A program made the translations under genes and the position numbers. This document shows, piece after piece, positions 1 to 7,655 of a stretch of 35,975 bases of DNA. Each line of letters opens with the position of its first letter. Position 1 is the first letter of the stretch. The notes beneath the pieces were generated by a model that was not told the DNA's origin, ran no database searches, and worked only from the letters and a program-made list of their open reading frames with translations. Source of the DNA: CAYPPG01 sp964412555 (GTDB lineage: Bacteria > Hinthialibacterota > Hinthialibacteria > Hinthialibacterales > Hinthialibacteraceae); the NCBI GenBank assembly GCA_964412555.1, contig CAYPPG010000071.1, positions 1 to 35,975 on the forward strand. The letters are read 5' to 3'.

Positions 1-1
1 G

Positions 2-409
2 GTTGATACCTTAACTCAAACAAAGGAAAATTCCATTTCCGACTGAAGCAAAACATCTGTAGATCAATCGTTTGTTGACATTACCGATTGTAATCATGTC
101 AATTTTCACTGTATTTCATCAAATCAGGATTTGATCAATCTGGGTCAAGTAAGAGTTACCCGTTCTAATGTCTCTATTCATAATGGACTAATCAAAGGCT
201 GGAATGGCATTGATAGCATTTGTGGTAAAGACGGTGCACCAGGATTGATTTTACAAGATCATTCTAACGTTCTTTTATATGGAGCAAGAACCGAAGGTGG
301 GCAGGGCGGAAATGGCTTCAATCCGGGGCAGGATGCACCTGCTTCAATTGTGGATGAAACCTCTCAAATCATTGTAGAAACAGGCGTGAAAACATGGCGT
401 CACCATTGA
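2..409 (+). pseudogene. broken beta-helix-like protein fragment
   Basis: The frame is open from the window edge, is cut by an in-frame TGA at 44-46, and then stays open to the TGA at 407-409. No ATG or GTG lies between 47 and 130; the first conventional start is a TTG at 131 with no clear Shine-Dalgarno. The reading is rich in N, G, D and V, with short repeats of the type LxxxxNVLLYGA and a Gly/Asn-rich turn (GGQGGNGFNPGQDAPA), as in right-handed parallel beta-helix surface proteins. The family assignment is weak. The last residues (TGVKTWRHH) do not fit the rest and suggest the true 3' end was lost. It is followed by another gene remnant, so I read this stretch as decaying DNA. It could instead be a short intact gene starting at the TTG. 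Confidence 0.35.
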
Positions 410-432
410 TTAATTCTCTTGTCAAGAGTTAA

Positions 433-543
433 CGTGATGAAGAAAGATACATGGCGACCGGTTTGATGGATGAAGTGGAAACCGTTGTGGTTTATACCGA
501 ACGCGGAGTACGATTAAGTATTATTTCAGCAAGAAAGGTGAAT
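433..543 (+). pseudogene. BrnT-family toxin remnant (C-terminal part)
   Basis: The frame opens just after a TAA at 430-432 and reads RDEERYMATGLMDE, then VETVVVYTERG, then IISARKV. This matches the end of BrnT toxins from memory: a DEERY/G segment, a VVVYTERG-type beta strand and the IISARK signature that precedes the final helix. The N-terminal half of the toxin and the last helix (normally ATRRE...) are absent, and no BrnA antitoxin follows. The similarity stops at about 540, where the GTG start of the DUF819 gene begins, so the Shine-Dalgarno of that gene (AAAGGTG, 534-540) lies within the remnant. An ATG at 451 is in frame but would give a truncated toxin. Family identification is by motif; decay is seen directly. 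Confidence 0.6.
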
Positions 544-544
544 T

Positions 545-1798
545 GTGCACGGATCTACTCCATTGGTGACGAACGACGCTGTCGTGCTTGGGATATTATG
601 CGGTATATTGGCATTGGTGTTTGGCACCGCGGCAAGTCAAAGGCCGTTTTTTCGTACATTTTACAAATATGTACCTTCGATTCTTCTTTGTTATTTTCTC
701 CCCTCGATTTTGAGCAGTTTGGGGATTATTTCCGGAGATCACTCGAACTTGTATTTTGTGACTTCCCGTTATCTGTTACCCGCATGCCTTGTGTTGTTGA
801 CATTGAGTATCGATTTGAAGGGAGTGATGCGGCTGGGACCGAAGATGCTGGCGATGTTTTTTACCGGAACGATCGGCGTTGTTTTGGGAGGGCCGCTTGC
901 GATTCTGATTGTATCGGCGTTCAATCCGGAGATTGTCAGTGGGGAGGGAACAGATGCGGTTTGGCGTGGTCTAACGACGGTAGCGGGCAGTTGGATCGGC
1001 GGGGGAGCCAATCAGGCGGCGATGAAAGAAGTCTTCGATGTAGGGGACAATATTTTTGGGACACTCGTGGCGGTCGATGTTCTCGTGGCGAATTTATGGA
1101 TGGCGATTTTGCTGTTGATGGCGGGGAATGCGGAGACGATCGATCGATGGAATGGTGCCGATACGAGCGATATCGAAGTGTTACGGCAGAAAATGGAGGA
1201 TTATAAATCGCGAATCGATAAAATCCCAACAATGGCCGATACGATGATTTTGCTGGCTGTCGGTTTCGGGGTAACGGCGGTTGCGCATATCGGTGGCGAT
1301 TATTTGAGTGCAACGATTGAATCCTCGTATCCGGGGCTGTCTCGATTGAGTTTGACCAGTTCGTTTTTCTGGCTGGTTGTGATTGCGACGACCGGCGGGT
1401 TGCTGCTTTCCTTCACGTCGGTGAGGAATTTAGAAGGTGTCGGGGCATCGCGAATCGGATCCGTTTTTCTGTATTTGTTGGTTGCCTCGATTGGGATGAA
1501 AATGGATGTGACTTCCGTTATCGATAATCCCGGTTTGTATTTGGTGGGATTGATTTGGATTTCGATACATGCAGGATTGTTGCTGATTGTCGGAAAACTC
1601 ATTAAAGCGCCAGTGTTTTTCTTGGCGGTGGGCAGCCAAGCGAATATCGGTGGGGCGGCATCCGCTCCGATTGTCGCGAGTGCGTTTCATCCGGTTCTCG
1701 CGCCGGTGGGGGTGTTGATTGCCGTGCTTGGGTATGCGTTGGGGACGTATGGGGCGTGGTTGTGTGGATTGTTGATGGGATCAGTGGCGCCGGTTTGA
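545..1798 (+). CDS. DUF819 family integral membrane protein (YjcL-like)
   Basis: This 417-residue protein is almost entirely hydrophobic, with roughly ten membrane segments. It resembles the DUF819 (YjcL) family, whose members are about 380-420 residues and are thought to be transporters; their substrate is unknown. Supporting stretches are TNDAVVLGILCGILALVFG near the N terminus, the Gly-rich GSWIGGGANQAAMKE around residues 150-165, and the C-terminal VGSQANIGGAASAPIVASAF around 363-382. The two Gly/Asn/Ala loops look like the pseudo-symmetric re-entrant loops of a secondary transporter. The start is GTG with AAAGGTG five bases upstream. That leader lies in a BrnT remnant, so the promoter may be recent. 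Its stop codon abuts the stop of the convergent penicillin acylase with no base between them. Confidence 0.9.
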   Translation: MHGSTPLVTNDAVVLGILCGILALVFGTAASQRPFFRTFYKYVPSILLCYFLPSILSSLGIISGDHSNLYFVTSRYLLPACLVLLTLSIDLKGVMRLGPKMLAMFFTGTIGVVLGGPLAILIVSAFNPEIVSGEGTDAVWRGLTTVAGSWIGGGANQAAMKEVFDVGDNIFGTLVAVDVLVANLWMAILLLMAGNAETIDRWNGADTSDIEVLRQKMEDYKSRIDKIPTMADTMILLAVGFGVTAVAHIGGDYLSATIESSYPGLSRLSLTSSFFWLVVIATTGGLLLSFTSVRNLEGVGASRIGSVFLYLLVASIGMKMDVTSVIDNPGLYLVGLIWISIHAGLLLIVGKLIKAPVFFLAVGSQANIGGAASAPIVASAFHPVLAPVGVLIAVLGYALGTYGAWLCGLLMGSVAPV

Positions 1799-3928
1799 TT
1801 ATTTCATTGATATGGTTTCCTTTTTTTCTAAGTGGGATTCGATTTCTTTTCGGGTTCGCCAGACGGGGCGGTATTTCTTTTGGGAATAGAGTTCGAGTTG
1901 GTCGGTTCGGTGCGGGGAATCGGGTTGGGAGGCGTTGCCGTAGGTGAGTAATGCTTGAGCGCGAAGGGGTTGGGAGAATTCGATGACGGCTTTGTAAGAG
2001 TCTCCGCCTCTAGCTTGAAATTTTCCATCTTTCGTTTGTTCATATCCGGTTACACGAAAGATACCTAATGAGCCACCCCCACCGTTTGCCGGGAGATTCA
2101 CGTCGCCCAGGACCAAGCGATGGACTTCTCCCCAGGCGATGTCCGGTTTGCCGTATTTTTCTTCGACTTTTTCATAGGCATCGATGAGGATGTCGATGGC
2201 TTTTTCTTTGTTGGCTAATCCATCTGGGGTGGTAATTGGATTACTGATATCCCATTTCTCGGCAAAGGGATAACCGTCTTTGGTATCTTCGATTTGTCTC
2301 CAAAACGCTTTAAATAGTACCGCGCCTTGACTGTTTTGGTCGGCGCAGCGATCCCATTTTTCGAGAATCTCCGCCGCTTTCAAGGCTTTTTCTTTTTCGC
2401 TGTTTTTCGCTGCTGGGATCAATTCATCCAGAATGCGGTCTGCCACTTCCATGCGGGTTGAGAGGGAGTATTGGGATAATTCATCGTACGATATTTTTAT
2501 ATCTTTTCTGAGCATGCGGGCGGACCGTTGGGCGCGGAAATGCATGAACAGCGGGGCCATGTATGGGGGATAATCGTCGCGATCGATGGCGAGAGGAATG
2601 GTGGTCGTCCAGGGAGGATCGTTGGCGTTTTGGAGCCAACCGCTTACAGGATCGATAATTTTGGGGAGTTCATCGTAGGTGTGATATTGAGTCCACAGAG
2701 TTTTTGACGTGTTGCCGGGAACGATGGCATTCCAGTTCCAATCTTCTTCAGGCCGAACAGGAGTATGGCCGCCGAAGAGATGCATGATATGGCCGTCTTT
2801 GTCGGCGTACATAACGGTAAACATCGGCATTTGCAGCATTTTTTGTGCCTGTTCGAATTCTTTCAAATTGCGGGCGCGCATCATTTTCCAATATTGTTCC
2901 GTGATATTGGGGCGGTCTAAACCGACGACGCGCAAGGCGATGGCTTTCTTTTCGCCGGATGCGATCACTGGACCGTGGATGGATTGACGAATTTTCAAAG
3001 GAACTTCTTGGAATGTGCCGTTTTCTTTTTTGACTTTGATGTATTGTGTTTCTTCTTGAAATGGTAAGTGTGAGTCGTCCCATTGGTAGCCATCTTCCGT
3101 GAGAGAGAGTTCATAGAGGTCATAGCCATCGTGCGTGTTGACGGTGTGGGTCCAGCCGAGGTTGTCGTTAAAAGCGATGCCGAGTAGAGGGGTGCCCACA
3201 AATGCGGCTCCGGTCGCGTTGATTCCTGGTGCGACTAATTGTGCTTCGAACCAAGTGAATAAATCACTCCATGGCAAGTGCGGATTGCATAACAAAAGGG
3301 CATTTCCGTTCTCTGTGTGTTTGGGGGCGACTGCCCAAGCGTTGGAGCCGGCTGGTTCCATTTTTGTTTGTTTGGCTACTTGTTCGATGATCCTGGCATT
3401 TGTGATAAACGTAAAATGGATTGCTTGTTGAGTGTGAGCTAGAATATCGATAGGAGTGATAGGGAGTACGACGGTTCGATTACCGGCAATTTGATCGGGA
3501 TATTTCGTGGCGAAATCGTTCATCCCTTTTACGAATGCCTTTACATAATTCTGTATGAGAGGGGGATGGTCTTGAAACCATTCCTGAGCGCGTTCCGGTA
3601 CGCCCATGAGACGAATCCATTTGTCGGAATTCAGATACGGTTCACCCCAATATTCGGCGGCTTTTCCTCGAGCACGGCCGAGGAGTTCAAGGATCAAGTC
3701 GGCATGATTGTGCATTTGCGCATATCCGAAAGCGTAGAATAATTCTTCTGCGTTGGGGGCAAAGATATGGGGGATGCCGTAAGAATCCCATAAGATTTCA
3801 GTTGAATTTTCTTGAGTATCCGAAGCTGAACCAACCATGGTCACTTGCGATAAACACAGAATCATCGCGATAATAAGAAGGATCAAAGATATCGTGAATC
3901 GGGAGAATGTCAGTCTTTTGTTAACCAT
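1799..3928 (-). CDS. penicillin acylase family protein (S45 N-terminal nucleophile hydrolase)
   Basis: Exported amidohydrolase of the penicillin G acylase / acyl-homoserine-lactone acylase superfamily, 709 residues, within the usual precursor range. An N-terminal hydrophobic segment (about residues 9-33) is a signal peptide or anchor. The alpha chain motif DSYGIPHIFA (48-57) is typical. The autocatalytic cleavage site is GSNAW, giving Ser195 as the likely beta-chain nucleophile, followed by NPHLPW. A later QNANDPPW supplies the expected oxyanion Asn. Family members cleave beta-lactam side chains, N-acyl-homoserine lactones or other N-acyl amides; the substrate cannot be told from sequence. 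The start ATG has GAGGAT seven bases upstream. The gene is divergent from the response regulator at 4121 and convergent with the DUF819 gene, so it appears monocistronic. Confidence 0.93.
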   Translation of the reverse strand: MVNKRLTFSRFTISLILLIIAMILCLSQVTMVGSASDTQENSTEILWDSYGIPHIFAPNAEELFYAFGYAQMHNHADLILELLGRARGKAAEYWGEPYLNSDKWIRLMGVPERAQEWFQDHPPLIQNYVKAFVKGMNDFATKYPDQIAGNRTVVLPITPIDILAHTQQAIHFTFITNARIIEQVAKQTKMEPAGSNAWAVAPKHTENGNALLLCNPHLPWSDLFTWFEAQLVAPGINATGAAFVGTPLLGIAFNDNLGWTHTVNTHDGYDLYELSLTEDGYQWDDSHLPFQEETQYIKVKKENGTFQEVPLKIRQSIHGPVIASGEKKAIALRVVGLDRPNITEQYWKMMRARNLKEFEQAQKMLQMPMFTVMYADKDGHIMHLFGGHTPVRPEEDWNWNAIVPGNTSKTLWTQYHTYDELPKIIDPVSGWLQNANDPPWTTTIPLAIDRDDYPPYMAPLFMHFRAQRSARMLRKDIKISYDELSQYSLSTRMEVADRILDELIPAAKNSEKEKALKAAEILEKWDRCADQNSQGAVLFKAFWRQIEDTKDGYPFAEKWDISNPITTPDGLANKEKAIDILIDAYEKVEEKYGKPDIAWGEVHRLVLGDVNLPANGGGGSLGIFRVTGYEQTKDGKFQARGGDSYKAVIEFSQPLRAQALLTYGNASQPDSPHRTDQLELYSQKKYRPVWRTRKEIESHLEKKETISMK

Positions 3929-4120
3929 AATCGTATCCTCATATTTGTTGAAATTGTTTTTTCATGTAATCATGTTTTGGTGTGCAATCAAGTGATAGGT
4001 CGAATCATTGTTGTGTTGTTCTTTTGATTCCATTTTGGAACGTGTATTGTGGGTTGCATAGGAATGAAATCAAATCTTAAATGTGGATAGTGATATATTG
4101 ATTCTGGTTGGGAAAAAGAG

Positions 4121-5254
4121 ATGGAAGAACAAAAACGATTGTTAATCGTCGATGATGAGGAGGAAATCCGGGAAAATCTGATGGATTTTGCCGAGTTTAA
4201 AGGATTTCAAGTATTCGACGCATGTAATGGTGTGGAAGCGTTGAAAGTGTTGGAATCCGAAGAACCGGATTTAGTGATTTCCGATTTGATGATGCCGGAA
4301 ATGGGGGGAATGCAGTTGCTGCAGGAAATAGGAAAGCGGGAGATGGAAGTTCCTGTGGTGATCATGACTGCATTTGGAACGATGGAGTATGCGATTGAAG
4401 CGATGAAAAGCGGAGCGGCGGATTTTCTGACCAAGCCCATCGATCTTCCTTATATGATGCAAGTTGTCGAAAAGGTGTTGAAGCGGAGTGAAATGGAGCA
4501 GAAGATCAAGGAACAGCAAAGGCAATTGGAGGAAGACCTGCATCATGCTGCTACAATTCAACGGTGTTTGTTACCTGATGATCTGGAGACGCCGCGGCTT
4601 TCTTTTCATTACCGATTTGAACCGTTAATCGCAATCGGGGGAGATTATTTGACCGTTCATCAATACAGCATGGATAAATTTGCCTTTGCTTTGTATGATG
4701 TCAGCGGGCATGGAGTATCGGCGGCGCTTACAGCTAACATGGTTCATAATCAATTGCAGCAACGGCTTTCGGAACATCGGCCACCGTCGAATATCATCGA
4801 TTTGCTGAATCGCTTTATTATGCGGAATATCGGTGAGGCGTCGATGTTTATCACGATGGGCATAGTCATTATCGATTTTGAAGAGGAACTCATGTCGATC
4901 TCGAACGCCGGGCATCCGGATTTGTTGGTTTGGCGTGATGAGGCGGAAAATTTAGAAATGATTTCCTCTCACACACCACCGGTTGGTATGGTTCCGAAGA
5001 TTTTGGGGGAGAAAAACGAGACAGTGTTGGAGATCAAAACGGGTGACCGAATTATACTCTATACCGATGGGTTTACTGAAATGCGAAATCCGGAAGGGCA
5101 AATGCTTGGTAGCCAAGGATTCAAGGATTTTGTCTTGAAATATTGCCGTTTGAGGCCGATGGATTTTCTCCGGAAGATGTACGATGATATTGGTGAATTT
5201 GCCGCAGAAGAACAGGACGACGATTTAACTCTTGTCCTTATCGATATCAAGTAA
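4121..5254 (+). CDS. response regulator fused to PP2C/SpoIIE-type serine phosphatase (RsbU-like)
   Basis: An N-terminal receiver domain (residues 5-120) has the acidic pair D11/D12, phospho-acceptor D55 in VISDLMMPE, T83 and K105 (FLTKP). A coiled-coil linker follows (about 120-150, EMEQKIKEQQRQLEEDL, then ATIQRCLLP, the usual lead-in to RsbU/SpoIIE domains). The PP2C-like phosphatase spans about 165-377. Metal ligands are visible at D175 (GGDY), D193 (YDVSGHG), the Asp of ILYTDGFTE, and the DDDLT near the C terminus. The family role is phosphorylation-gated dephosphorylation of a STAS anti-anti-sigma factor, which releases a sigma factor or another effector. The STAS gene lies 23 bases downstream, supporting that pairing. 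The cognate histidine kinase and the RsbW-type kinase are not in the window. Confidence 0.93.
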   Translation: MEEQKRLLIVDDEEEIRENLMDFAEFKGFQVFDACNGVEALKVLESEEPDLVISDLMMPEMGGMQLLQEIGKREMEVPVVIMTAFGTMEYAIEAMKSGAADFLTKPIDLPYMMQVVEKVLKRSEMEQKIKEQQRQLEEDLHHAATIQRCLLPDDLETPRLSFHYRFEPLIAIGGDYLTVHQYSMDKFAFALYDVSGHGVSAALTANMVHNQLQQRLSEHRPPSNIIDLLNRFIMRNIGEASMFITMGIVIIDFEEELMSISNAGHPDLLVWRDEAENLEMISSHTPPVGMVPKILGEKNETVLEIKTGDRIILYTDGFTEMRNPEGQMLGSQGFKDFVLKYCRLRPMDFLRKMYDDIGEFAAEEQDDDLTLVLIDIK

Positions 5255-5277
5255 AAGGTTTTCTATGGAGCGATTCC

Positions 5278-5616
5278 ATGATGAAGATCGACAAAAGCAC
5301 GGAGTCGGGTATCGTGATACTGAAGCCCAAAGGGCGTATCGATGGTAGGAATGTATCCGAATTTTCCAGTTGTATGAAGCAATGTCTTCAAGAGGGAAAT
5401 GGGAAATTGATTGTCGACTTTTCCATGACGGATTACATGAGCAGTTCCTGTTTGCGGTTCATCATAGAAACTCAAAAGCAAGCCGTAGAACTCGGTGGTA
5501 TGTTAGTTTTTTGTTCACCCAGCGAGAAGGTAGTTGATTTGTTTCGGGTTGTACATTTGGAAAAGAGTTTCATGATTTATGAATCCGCATCGGACGCTTT
5601 GGCCGCTCTTGTTTGA
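5278..5616 (+). CDS. STAS-domain anti-anti-sigma factor (SpoIIAA/RsbV-like)
   Basis: A 112-residue single STAS domain: beta strand GIVILKPKGRIDGRNVSEF, strand LIVDFSMTDYMSSSCLRF, then GGMLVFCSPSEKVVDLFRV. The usual phosphorylation loop is DxSxxxxxSSxGLR; here it is DFSMTDYMSSSCLR, so the phospho-Ser candidate is one of the three serines at about 55-57, and the usual Ala/Gly is replaced by Ser-Cys. It lies just downstream of the PP2C-response regulator, its likely phosphatase, in the same orientation and probably the same transcript. Two ATGs are adjacent (5278, 5281); GGAG at about 5265-5268 fits either. It acts in the cytoplasm as the switch of a partner-switching module. Family assignment is firm; the downstream target is unknown. 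Confidence 0.92.
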   Translation: MMKIDKSTESGIVILKPKGRIDGRNVSEFSSCMKQCLQEGNGKLIVDFSMTDYMSSSCLRFIIETQKQAVELGGMLVFCSPSEKVVDLFRVVHLEKSFMIYESASDALAALV

Positions 5617-5699
5617 TCTCGGCTTGATCCCATCCAATCTGTAGGATACCTTACTGTGAATATTCAGTTTGAAGCGTCATTAAAGTCTAATTTGTTTAG

Positions 5700-5751
5700 G
5701 CTTGACATGTTCATTGTACTGTTTAAGATAGCTTAGTGCGTTAAGTCAAGC
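5700..5751. promoter_or_regulatory. inverted repeat bracketing the GntR promoter, possible autoregulatory operator
   Basis: GCTTGAC at 5700-5706 and its exact inverse GTCAAGC at 5745-5751 flank the predicted promoter; the left arm overlaps the -35 box and the right arm lies just after the predicted start. GntR proteins often repress their own gene from such sites. The arms are only seven bases long and 38 bases apart, so chance is possible. Confidence 0.3.
5702..5729 (+). promoter_or_regulatory. sigma70-like promoter of the GntR gene
   Basis: TTGACA at 5702-5707, a 16-base spacer and TAAGAT at 5724-5729 give a good -35/-10 pair, with transcription expected from about 5736. It is placed in the 154-base gap before the GntR regulator, correctly oriented. 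The start site is inferred. Confidence 0.5.
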
Positions 5752-5770
5752 ACGTTGCAGTTTGGGAACG

Positions 5771-6496
5771 ATGAGAAAACAGATTCATACCATTCCAAAA
5801 TACTATCAAATCAGCCGGGATATTATTGCCGGGATCCAGAGTGGGAAATTGGCGGCAGGATCACAAGTTCCTTCGGAAAACGAAATTATCGAAAAATATA
5901 GTGTGAGTAATACGACGGCTCGGAAAGCCTTGCAGGAAATCGAACGGGATGGGTGGGTTACCCGGATCAAGGGGAAGGGCACGTATGTTTTGAACAATAA
6001 AGTGGATCGTTCGGTGACTCGGATTCTCGGTTTTACGACCAACATGATCGAGGCCGGAAGGGAACCTTCGACGAAGCTACTCTCACTGAAACGATATAAT
6101 GAAGATTATGCCGTTACTATCAATCGAAGGCAATACTTTTTAAAGAGTCCGTTATGCATGATTCACCGGCTGCGATTTGCGGATGCGATTCCGATGATGG
6201 TGGAAAAGCGTTTCATCTCGTTAGCGTTTTGTCCAGATATTGCGGAAAAGGATTTAGAATGTTCGTTATACGAGATTTATGAAAGGGATTACAGGATTCA
6301 ATTGACGCAAGTGGATCAAAAACTGACCGCTGTGATGACCGATACGGAAGCGATGAAGGCATTTGGATTGAGTCAACCTGTGCCAGCGTTTCGGGTGGAG
6401 GGAGTGACGTTTTGCGGGAAGGAATTGATTTTGGAGATTGAAGATTCGTTGTATCGCGGTGATCAGTATAGTTTTTCCGTGAAAGCGGTACGGTGA
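5771..6496 (+). CDS. GntR-family transcriptional regulator, HutC/FarR subfamily (UTRA domain)
   Basis: A 241-residue protein. The N-terminal winged helix-turn-helix (residues 8-76) carries the family hallmarks PKYYQISRDI, SGKLAAGSQVPSENEI, TTARKALQEIERDGWV and the wing GKGTYV. The C-terminal half (about 90-235) is a UTRA effector-binding domain, with IHRLRFADAIPMMVEKRFI and SLYEIYERDY typical of that fold. HutC-type regulators bind sugar or amino-acid catabolic intermediates. The gene lies immediately upstream of, and in line with, the seven-gene sugar operon starting at 6684, so it is the likely local regulator of that operon. I chose ATG 5771, which has GGGA upstream; a TTG at 5762 would add three residues. 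The ligand is probably a phosphorylated sugar (inference). Confidence 0.92.
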   Translation: MRKQIHTIPKYYQISRDIIAGIQSGKLAAGSQVPSENEIIEKYSVSNTTARKALQEIERDGWVTRIKGKGTYVLNNKVDRSVTRILGFTTNMIEAGREPSTKLLSLKRYNEDYAVTINRRQYFLKSPLCMIHRLRFADAIPMMVEKRFISLAFCPDIAEKDLECSLYEIYERDYRIQLTQVDQKLTAVMTDTEAMKAFGLSQPVPAFRVEGVTFCGKELILEIEDSLYRGDQYSFSVKAVR

Positions 6497-6556
6497 TCAG
6501 CATTGTTGAATTTCGTAGGAGGACTTTTTTTACTTAATCACGATTGAGTTTTTCGC

Positions 6557-6613
6557 GGGTAAAGCAAGCGTCTCGCTTACCCAATAATTGCAGGCGGGAC
6601 GCCTGCTTTACCC
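6557..6613. repeat. pair of REP-like hairpins in inverted orientation
   Basis: GGGTAAAGCAAGCGTCTCGC (6557-6576) recurs inverted at 6594-6613 with two substitutions. Each half contains its own small palindrome: GCAAGCG/TCT/CGCTTAC (6564-6580) and GCAGGCG/GGA/CGCCTGC (6590-6606). They are separated by nine bases and followed outward by TTTACCC. The layout (7-base arm, 3-base RGA loop, 7-base arm) matches four other hairpins in the window at 15217, 29188, 31393 and 31421. The pair sits between the GntR gene and the sugar operon. It could act as mRNA stabiliser, attenuator or simply as a dispersed repeat. Confidence 0.75.
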
Positions 6614-6683
6614 ACGAATAAAGAAACGAAGTCAGTTACTTTAATAACGATCCGTAAACAGTTCTTGTAGGAAAACGAATATT

Positions 6684-7655
6684 ATGGTGAAAAGAAATTA
6701 TTCAAAAGAATTATTGACAAGGCTCTATAAAACACTCTGTATGATTCGGGTTTTCGAAACGGAGTGTATTCAGCTGTATCGGCAGGCGCTGATTCGGGGG
6801 TATTTTCATCCGTATATCGGAGAGGAGGCGATTGCGGTGGGGGTATGTGCGGCATTGCGGGAGCAGGATTATATTACCAGCACTCATCGCGGGCACGGGC
6901 ATTGTATTGCAAGGGGTGGAGATCTCCACTTGATGATGGCGGAATTGTTCGGCAAGCAAACCGGTTATTGTGCCGGACGTGGGGGATCGATGCACATTGC
7001 CGATCTTCAGGCGGGGAATTTGGGAGCGAATGGAATCGTGGGGGGCGGTATTCCGATAGGAGTCGGAGCAGCACTGGGTGCAAGCATTCGGGGGGAGGAT
7101 TGTGTGGCGGTGGTATTTACTTCCGATGGGGGAGTGAATAACGGTGTGTTCGGGGAGGCGTTGAATTTGGCGGCGGTATGGAATCTTCCGTTGATTCTGG
7201 TTGTCGAGAATAATCAATATGCGGTTTCCACACCCATCGAATCGGTCAGCCGCGATCCCGATTTATACAAACGCGGGAAAGCGTTAGGAGTAGAAAGTCA
7301 GTCCGTTGATGGAAATGATGTGCTGGAAATGTACGAACAGACCGTCAAGGCGATCAAGCGCTGCCAAAAGAAGAAAGGGCCGGTTCTCTTGGAAGCGAAG
7401 ACGTATCGTTTCGGGGGACATCATTGCAACGATCCCGGAAAATATATGCCGCAAGAGCGCTTGGATCATTATAAAGCGAGAGATCCGGTGTTGATTGGAA
7501 AAAATTACCTTTTGGAAGATGGAGGGGCTACCGAAGAGGAAGTCGAACGGATTGAGCAGGAAGTGGAGCAACGTATGCGAGATGCCATTGAATTTGGCAA
7601 AACCAGCCCGGAACCTTCGGTCGATGATTTTTTAGAAGAGGTGAGAACATACTGA
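6684..7655 (+). CDS. thiamine-diphosphate-dependent dehydrogenase E1 alpha subunit (PDH/acetoin dehydrogenase type)
   Basis: A 323-residue protein with the standard length and order of acetoin/pyruvate dehydrogenase E1 alpha: MIRVFETE, YIGEEAIAVGV, STHRGHGHCIARGGD (about 66-80), GRGGSMHIAD (98-107), the thiamine-diphosphate/Mg motif SDGGVNNG (147-154) with ENNQYAVSTP downstream (175-184), and YRFGGHHCNDPGKY in the region of the phosphorylation loop. The first base of the usual GDG motif is Ser (SDG). It is translationally coupled to the E1 beta gene (TGATG overlap). No E2 acyltransferase or E3 lipoamide dehydrogenase lies in the operon. It may use subunits encoded elsewhere, or act as a stand-alone carboligase/decarboxylase on a ketose or 2-oxoacid. 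Family firm, substrate unknown. Confidence 0.9.
   Translation: MVKRNYSKELLTRLYKTLCMIRVFETECIQLYRQALIRGYFHPYIGEEAIAVGVCAALREQDYITSTHRGHGHCIARGGDLHLMMAELFGKQTGYCAGRGGSMHIADLQAGNLGANGIVGGGIPIGVGAALGASIRGEDCVAVVFTSDGGVNNGVFGEALNLAAVWNLPLILVVENNQYAVSTPIESVSRDPDLYKRGKALGVESQSVDGNDVLEMYEQTVKAIKRCQKKKGPVLLEAKTYRFGGHHCNDPGKYMPQERLDHYKARDPVLIGKNYLLEDGGATEEEVERIEQEVEQRMRDAIEFGKTSPEPSVDDFLEEVRTY

Noticed and set aside
451..1206. Long open frame on the plus strand running through the DUF819 gene
   Set aside because: Only its first ~30 codons (BrnT remnant) make sense; beyond 545 it is a shadow of the membrane protein frame, with composition unlike a real protein.
936..1690. Minus-strand open frames opposite the DUF819 gene
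   Set aside because: Proline/serine/arginine-rich shadows without ribosome sites or family likeness.
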